Assembly (NCBI GenBank): GCA_028290245.1 | Contig: JAQGKG010000463.1 | Coordinates: 1-8,646, forward strand | From: Devosia sp. | GTDB lineage: Bacteria > Pseudomonadota > Alphaproteobacteria > Rhizobiales > Devosiaceae | Reading direction: 5' to 3' | Length of the DNA: 8,646 nt | In this document: positions 6,056-8,646 of the stretch, one piece after another | How the letters are laid out: every line of letters begins with the position of its first letter | Numbering within the stretch: the first letter of the stretch is position 1 | The notes under the pieces: generated by a model | Seen by the model: only the letters and a program-made list of their open reading frames with translations | The model's database searches: none | What the model was told of the DNA's origin: nothing | Made by a program: the position numbers and the translations under genes

Positions 6056-6559
6056 TCACCCGGCCTTGCTTTCGTTAGTGCCTTCACGGCGTTCGGCGCC
6101 GAAGTCGATGACCTTGCGGCGGCGATCGGGGCCCCTGTACTGGGCGGCTTCGATGAAGCCGCGCGGGTTGTTCTCGATGCTGGTCAGGCGCGTCTGCAGG
6201 TGATTGGCGGCAAAGGGCTTGCGCAGGAATTCGGTGACGCCGGCATCACGGGCATCAGCGATGCGCTTGGCGTCAGGCGCAGCGCTCATCATGATGATGG
6301 GGATATGGCGATTTTGGCAATCAAGGCTGCCGCGGAGCTTCCTGGTGAAGGCGACGCCATCCATGCCGTCGAGCGCATCATCGATGATGAGGACGTCGAA
6401 AGCGCGGCGCCGGAGCTCGGTCATCGCGCGGCTGGCATCATAGGCTTCGCGGATGTCCTTGCGCCCGAGGCTGCGCAACATGACCCCGACGAGGGCCGCC
6501 ATGTGCTGGGAGTGATCGGCCACCAATACGCCGCGCTTGGTGATTTCCTCGTTGGCCAT
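6056..6559 (-). CDS. Single-domain response regulator (CheY-like receiver)
   Basis: This is a 167-residue receiver protein with no DNA-binding or enzymatic output domain. The Rossmann-like fold begins GVLVADHSQHM (10-20). The phospho-acceptor is Asp60 in VLIIDDALDGMDG, the switch Ser is Ser92 in IIMMSAAPD, and the conserved Lys is Lys114 in FLRKPF. The acidic pair that normally binds Mg is Asp15-His16 rather than Asp-Asp or Glu-Asp. After the receiver (to about residue 128) a basic tail carries FIEAAQYRGPDRRRK (135-149), a GPDRRR motif I associate from memory with alphaproteobacterial receiver proteins. The start at 6559 gives a normal receiver N-terminus; an upstream in-frame ATG (6703) would add 48 non-receiver residues running to the rpmJ -35. 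The ribosome site is poor. No partner kinase is adjacent, so its signal is unknown. Confidence 0.88.
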   Translation of the reverse strand: MANEEITKRGVLVADHSQHMAALVGVMLRSLGRKDIREAYDASRAMTELRRRAFDVLIIDDALDGMDGVAFTRKLRGSLDCQNRHIPIIMMSAAPDAKRIADARDAGVTEFLRKPFAANHLQTRLTSIENNPRGFIEAAQYRGPDRRRKVIDFGAERREGTNESKAG

Positions 6560-6686
6560 GGATTTGCCGCTCGCATTATTGAGAGCTGGCAGATTAGCGC
6601 AGCTTTGCTCACAGCCCGTTAATCGCGCAGTTTCAAAGCAGTCGCTCGAAAGCGGTGGGCAGGGGTTAATTCGGGGTGGTTGCGCG

Positions 6687-6715
6687 TTGACAGGCCTAGT
6701 CAACTTCCCTATGTA
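6687..6715 (+). promoter_or_regulatory. Sigma70-type promoter of rpmJ (TTGACA-17-TATGTA)
   Basis: A consensus -35 TTGACA (6687-6692) and -10 TATGTA (6710-6715) are separated by exactly 17 bases. Transcription would start near 6722, about 50 bases before the rpmJ ATG. The -35 is also the left arm of TTGAC-N7-GTCAA (6687-6703), which might be a regulator site or chance. This is the best promoter match in the window and fits a highly expressed ribosomal gene. Confidence 0.75.
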
Positions 6716-6729
6716 TGCGGCCAGTTTCC

Positions 6730-6757
6730 GGGGCGCCTAGGCGCCTCTTTTGTTTGA
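6730..6757 (+). promoter_or_regulatory. Terminator-like hairpin in the rpmJ 5' leader
   Basis: GGCGCCTAGGCGCC (6732-6745) is a perfect 14-base palindrome. As RNA it folds to a GC stem over a CUAG loop, with possible outer G-U and G-C pairs at 6731/6746 and 6730/6747. TCTTTTGTTTG follows directly, giving the look of an intrinsic terminator. It lies between the predicted start site (about 6722) and the ribosome site (6762-6766), so it would form at the 5' end of the rpmJ mRNA. It could be an attenuator, an mRNA stabiliser, or the end of a transcript arriving from upstream. Confidence 0.5.
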
Positions 6758-6773
6758 CTTTGAGGATTGACCG

Positions 6774-6899
6774 ATGAAAGTCCGTAACTCGCTGAAGGCG
6801 CTGATGACTCGCCACCGCGCGAACAAGCTCGTCCGCCGTCGCGGTCGGGTCTACATCATTAATAAGGTGGACAAGCGCTTCAAAGCCCGCCAGGGCTAA
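6774..6899 (+). CDS. rpmJ: 50S ribosomal protein bL36, cysteine-free form
   Basis: The smallest large-subunit ribosomal protein, 41 residues, opens MKVRNSLKAL and ends DKRFKARQG, both diagnostic of bL36. The middle RRRGRVYIINK (21-31) is the conserved basic core that packs against 23S rRNA. The zinc-binding Cys-Cys-Cys-His set of the classical form is absent and there is no Cys at all, so this is the zinc-independent (C-minus) type usual in alphaproteobacteria. GAGGA at 6762-6766 sits 7 bases before the ATG. The gene has its own strong promoter and its own terminator, so it is probably transcribed alone. Confidence 0.97.
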   Translation: MKVRNSLKALMTRHRANKLVRRRGRVYIINKVDKRFKARQG

Positions 6900-6920
6900 G
6901 CGTTTCGACCAGAATGATTG

Positions 6921-6944
6921 CAAAGCCCGCGAAAGCGGGCTTTG
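6921..6944 (+). terminator. Intrinsic terminator of rpmJ, GAAA tetraloop
   Basis: CAAAGCCCGC-GAAA-GCGGGCTTTG is a perfect 10-base-pair stem with a stable GNRA loop, followed by TTGTTAATGT. It begins 22 bases after the rpmJ stop and is a strong Rho-independent terminator. Confidence 0.92.
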
Positions 6945-6982
6945 TTGTTAATGTACCTTGTTCAGGCACAATGAGGTGAGAC

Positions 6983-7408
6983 ATGCGGCGCTCCCACACG
7001 ATCAGCGTCTCGATCGATCGGCCATTTGACGAGGTCTATGACTACCTCATCAAGCCTGCCAACTACCAGTATTGGGCGGCGGTCGAGCCCGGTACGTTCA
7101 AGCCGCTCGATAATGGCGACTGGCAGGCGGACACCCCCTATGGGTACCGCCATTTTCGGTTTGCACCGCCCAATAATTTCGGCGTGCTCGACCATGCGAT
7201 CTTCGTGCCGGGCGGCGAAGTGCGGTATACGCCGATGCGCGTGATGCGGAACGACCAAGGCACCGAGCTGACTTTCACCTTTTTTCAGCGCGAAGGCACC
7301 GACGACATCCAGTTTGCGTCTACCATTGAATGGATCAATACGGATTTCCTGACGCTCAAGAGCCTGCTGGAAGCGCGGACGGGCCTGACAGGGCGCGGTA
7401 GAGGTTGA
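6983..7408 (+). CDS. SRPBCC / START-like domain protein
   Basis: A 141-residue cytoplasmic protein with the START/Bet v1-like helix-grip pattern. An opening beta strand with the family phrase HTISVSIDRPFDEVYDYL (5-22) leads into the first helix, followed by NYQYWAAVEPG (27-37). Alternating strands then run through about residue 118, and a C-terminal helix (about 119-133, DFLTLKSLLEAR) closes the ligand cavity. The aromatic-rich middle (YGYRHFRFAPPNNFGVLDH, 53-71) would line it. SRPBCC members bind or modify hydrophobic ligands; this one carries no diagnostic catalytic residues, so no substrate can be given. There is no signal peptide. A GAGGTGA site lies just before the ATG. The promoter is unclear: only 38 bases separate the start from the rpmJ terminator. 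Confidence 0.75.
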   Translation: MRRSHTISVSIDRPFDEVYDYLIKPANYQYWAAVEPGTFKPLDNGDWQADTPYGYRHFRFAPPNNFGVLDHAIFVPGGEVRYTPMRVMRNDQGTELTFTFFQREGTDDIQFASTIEWINTDFLTLKSLLEARTGLTGRGRG

Positions 7409-7454
7409 GATTCTGGTGGGCGGCCGGCGCGGTCTTGAACTGCGGCAAATCCAT

Positions 7455-7468
7455 CCCATTTTTATGGG
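7455..7468 (+). repeat. Short hairpin next to the TM2 gene ribosome site
   Basis: CCCAT-TTTT-ATGGG forms a 5-pair stem (6 with the outer U-G pair at 7454/7469) ending 4 bases before the GGAG of the following gene. It could influence translation initiation but may be chance. Confidence 0.3.
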
Positions 7469-7484
7469 GAACGGAGAACCTGCA

Positions 7485-7790
7485 ATGACCATGGACCGCA
7501 CTTCGGCCCAATACGACATCGAGAAGAAGTCGCCAATCGTCGCTTATGTGCTGTGGTTTTTCCTCGGCTATGTCGGGGCACACAGGTTTTATCTGGGACG
7601 CCCGCTCAGCGGATTGATCATGCTGGCGCTATCGACTGCGACGCTGCTGCTGACATTGGTGTCGTTTGGTGTGTTGGGCTTCCTGTGGGCCATCGTCGGC
7701 CTGTGGTGGCTGGTGGATGCGCTGCTGATACCGGGCATGCTCTCGGGCAGTAACAGCCGCATTGCCGACCGCGTGTTTTCGCGACGGTAG
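7485..7790 (+). CDS. TM2-domain membrane protein
   Basis: A 101-residue inner-membrane protein of the TM2 family. The hallmark FFLGYVGAHRFYLGRPLSG (25-43) joins the first transmembrane helix (about 17-32) to the next hydrophobic stretch by the conserved HRFYLG turn. A long hydrophobic stretch follows (about 43-84, perhaps two spans), including WWLVDALLIP (74-83) with the Asp typical of the family. The ATG at 7485 has GGAG at 7473-7476, 8 bases upstream. An upstream GTG (7416) would add 23 residues without family character. TM2 proteins are widespread and their bacterial function is not established. It lies 76 bases after the SRPBCC gene and may be co-transcribed with it. Confidence 0.85.
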   Translation: MTMDRTSAQYDIEKKSPIVAYVLWFFLGYVGAHRFYLGRPLSGLIMLALSTATLLLTLVSFGVLGFLWAIVGLWWLVDALLIPGMLSGSNSRIADRVFSRR

Positions 7791-7794
7791 TCAA

Positions 7795-7820
7795 AAAAGG
7801 CCCGCTTGCGCGGGCCTTTT
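7795..7820. terminator. Bidirectional terminator between TM2 and SDR genes
   Basis: AAAAGGCCCGC-TTGC-GCGGGCCTTTT forms an 11-base-pair stem with a 4-base loop. The plus strand ends in T's, and the A-run at 7793-7798 supplies a six-T tract on the minus strand. It begins 5 bases after the TM2 stop and lies 2 bases from the convergent dehydrogenase stop, so it serves both. Confidence 0.92.
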
Positions 7821-7822
7821 CG

Positions 7823-8578
7823 TTACCAGGGAATGGTCGAGTCGTTCCAGCCGGTAAAGGTGTTGCTTGGGCCGTCTGGACCGAGCAAGGCGACGCGAAC
7901 GACCTCGCGTGAGCCGTCCTCAATGGACTCGGTGCCCTCGAAATTGTTGAGCGCGGTGCTGGTGAAACCGGGGGAGACCAGGTTGACCTTGATGCCGCTA
8001 CCCTCAAGCTCGATCATCATGGCCAGCGTGATGCCGTTGAGCGCGGTCTTGGACGCGGCATAGCCCGGCGCGTAGATGCTGCGATAGGGGAAGGCAGGAT
8101 CAGCATTGGCGGCAAGCGAGCCAACCCCGCTCGACACGTTGACGATGCGAGCATCGGTGGAGAGGCGAAGCAACGGCAGCATGGCCTGATAGACGGCGAG
8201 GACGCCAAACACGTTGGTGTCCCAGATGGCGCGGACCTCGTCGATTGACACGACGCTGGCGGCGCTGGTGCCTGCATAGTCAGCCATGGTGACCTTGCCG
8301 GTACGGGCATTGGAAATGCCGGCATTGTTGACCAGTAGGTCAAGGCGACCGAACTCGGAACGGATGCGTTCGGCGGCAGCGGCTATGGATGCCAGGTCGG
8401 TTACGTCGATCTGGATGGGAACGGCGCCGGCGCCGACTTCGGCGGCAGCTGCAATACCGCGCTCCAGATTGCGCGAGCCGAGCAGGACAGTGGCGCCGCT
8501 GGCGACCAGTTCCTTGGTGAGCTGTAGGCCGACGCCCTGGTTGGCGCCGGTGACGAGGGCGATGCGTGTGTGTGTCAT
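7823..8578 (-). CDS. Short-chain dehydrogenase/reductase (SDR)
   Basis: A 251-residue NAD(P)-dependent oxidoreductase. The cofactor motif TGANQGVG is at 10-17, and Arg36 after the second strand (LLGSRN) suggests NADP preference. Asp58-Val59 contact the adenine ring, NNAG is at 84-87, and Asn122 is in the helix-4 position. Ser149-Ser150 (IVNVSSG) and Tyr173-x3-Lys177 (YAASK) form the active site, and SPG is at 202-204. The spacing between Ser150 and Tyr173 is 23 residues, about ten more than in classical SDRs, and there is an extra loop at about 90-110, as in carbonyl-reductase-like members. The start at 8578 gives the usual MTHTRIALVTG opening with AAGGA 8 bases upstream; a longer ATG start at 8611 would add 11 residues. 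Carbonyl or aldehyde reduction is likely; the substrate is unknown. Confidence 0.93.
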   Translation of the reverse strand: MTHTRIALVTGANQGVGLQLTKELVASGATVLLGSRNLERGIAAAAEVGAGAVPIQIDVTDLASIAAAAERIRSEFGRLDLLVNNAGISNARTGKVTMADYAGTSAASVVSIDEVRAIWDTNVFGVLAVYQAMLPLLRLSTDARIVNVSSGVGSLAANADPAFPYRSIYAPGYAASKTALNGITLAMMIELEGSGIKVNLVSPGFTSTALNNFEGTESIEDGSREVVRVALLGPDGPSNTFTGWNDSTIPW

Positions 8579-8595
8579 GATGCTTGTCCTTGTGT

Positions 8596-8611
8596 TTGGC
8601 CCGGTGGCCAA
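8596..8611. promoter_or_regulatory. Inverted repeat TTGGCC-CGGT-GGCCAA upstream of the SDR gene
   Basis: Two perfect 6-base arms flank a 4-base spacer 17 bases upstream of the dehydrogenase start. On the minus strand a possible -10 TTATAG (8627-8632 on plus) precedes it, with its -35 outside the window. The repeat would then lie at or just after the start site, a usual place for a repressor operator. It could equally be a 5' leader hairpin. Confidence 0.4.
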
Positions 8612-8646
8612 GCCTGCTGAGTTGCGCTATAAGCGAAACGGAGCGG

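Larger units (their letters stand above)
6560..6773. other. Divergent intergenic region between response regulator and rpmJ
   Basis: The 214 bases hold the rpmJ promoter and leader on the right. On the left they must hold the start signals of the response regulator, where I see no convincing minus-strand -35/-10 pair. No further gene is evident. Confidence 0.5.

Noticed and set aside
6200..6622. 140-codon plus-strand frame opposite the response regulator
   Set aside because: The minus-strand product has all receiver landmarks; this frame has none.
6560..6703. N-terminal extension of the response regulator to the ATG at 6703
   Set aside because: The extra 48 residues do not resemble receiver sequence, and the upstream start overlaps the rpmJ promoter -35 region.

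Overview
The window looks like chromosomal DNA from an alphaproteobacterium of the order Hyphomicrobiales; a Devosia-like genus is my guess from general protein character, not a demonstrated match. The evidence is GC-rich coding sequence, a 41-residue cysteine-free bL36 of the alphaproteobacterial form, and short tightly coupled operons.

Layout. Bases 1-491 hold the 3' end of a FadI-like thiolase whose stop codon overlaps (ATGA) the start of a 49-residue single-span membrane protein. A 239-base control region (492-730) follows, containing a perfect 16-base palindrome of TetR-operator type. Bases 731-6022 are a complete oligopeptide ABC importer operon in the order oppA-oppB-oppC-oppD-oppF. 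A GC-rich hairpin lies between the binding-protein gene and the permease genes, and the last three junctions are tight (1-base overlap, 6-base gap, 4-base overlap). A hairpin with a UUCG loop ends the operon and faces a convergent single-domain response regulator (6056-6559, minus strand). Next come a well-formed sigma70-type promoter, a leader hairpin, rpmJ (6774-6899) and a strong terminator. Bases 6983-7790 carry an SRPBCC/START-like protein and a small TM2-domain membrane protein. A bidirectional terminator separates these from a minus-strand short-chain dehydrogenase (7823-8578), whose upstream control region is cut by the window edge.

How the genes work together. OppA binds peptides in the periplasm, OppB and OppC form the membrane pore, and OppD and OppF hydrolyse ATP. 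OppA keeps the Arg and Asp that ligand peptides contact in the Salmonella/E. coli protein, so oligopeptides are a more likely substrate than sugars or nickel. Both ATPases lack the usual C-terminal cysteine-containing extension. The other genes are separate small transcription units with no evident link to peptide uptake.

I see no phage, insertion sequence, CRISPR array, tRNA or rRNA, and no clearly new multi-gene system. The points most worth checking are the shortened OppD/OppF pair, the operator-like palindrome upstream of oppA, the terminator-like hairpin in the rpmJ leader, and the translationally coupled micro-protein after the thiolase.
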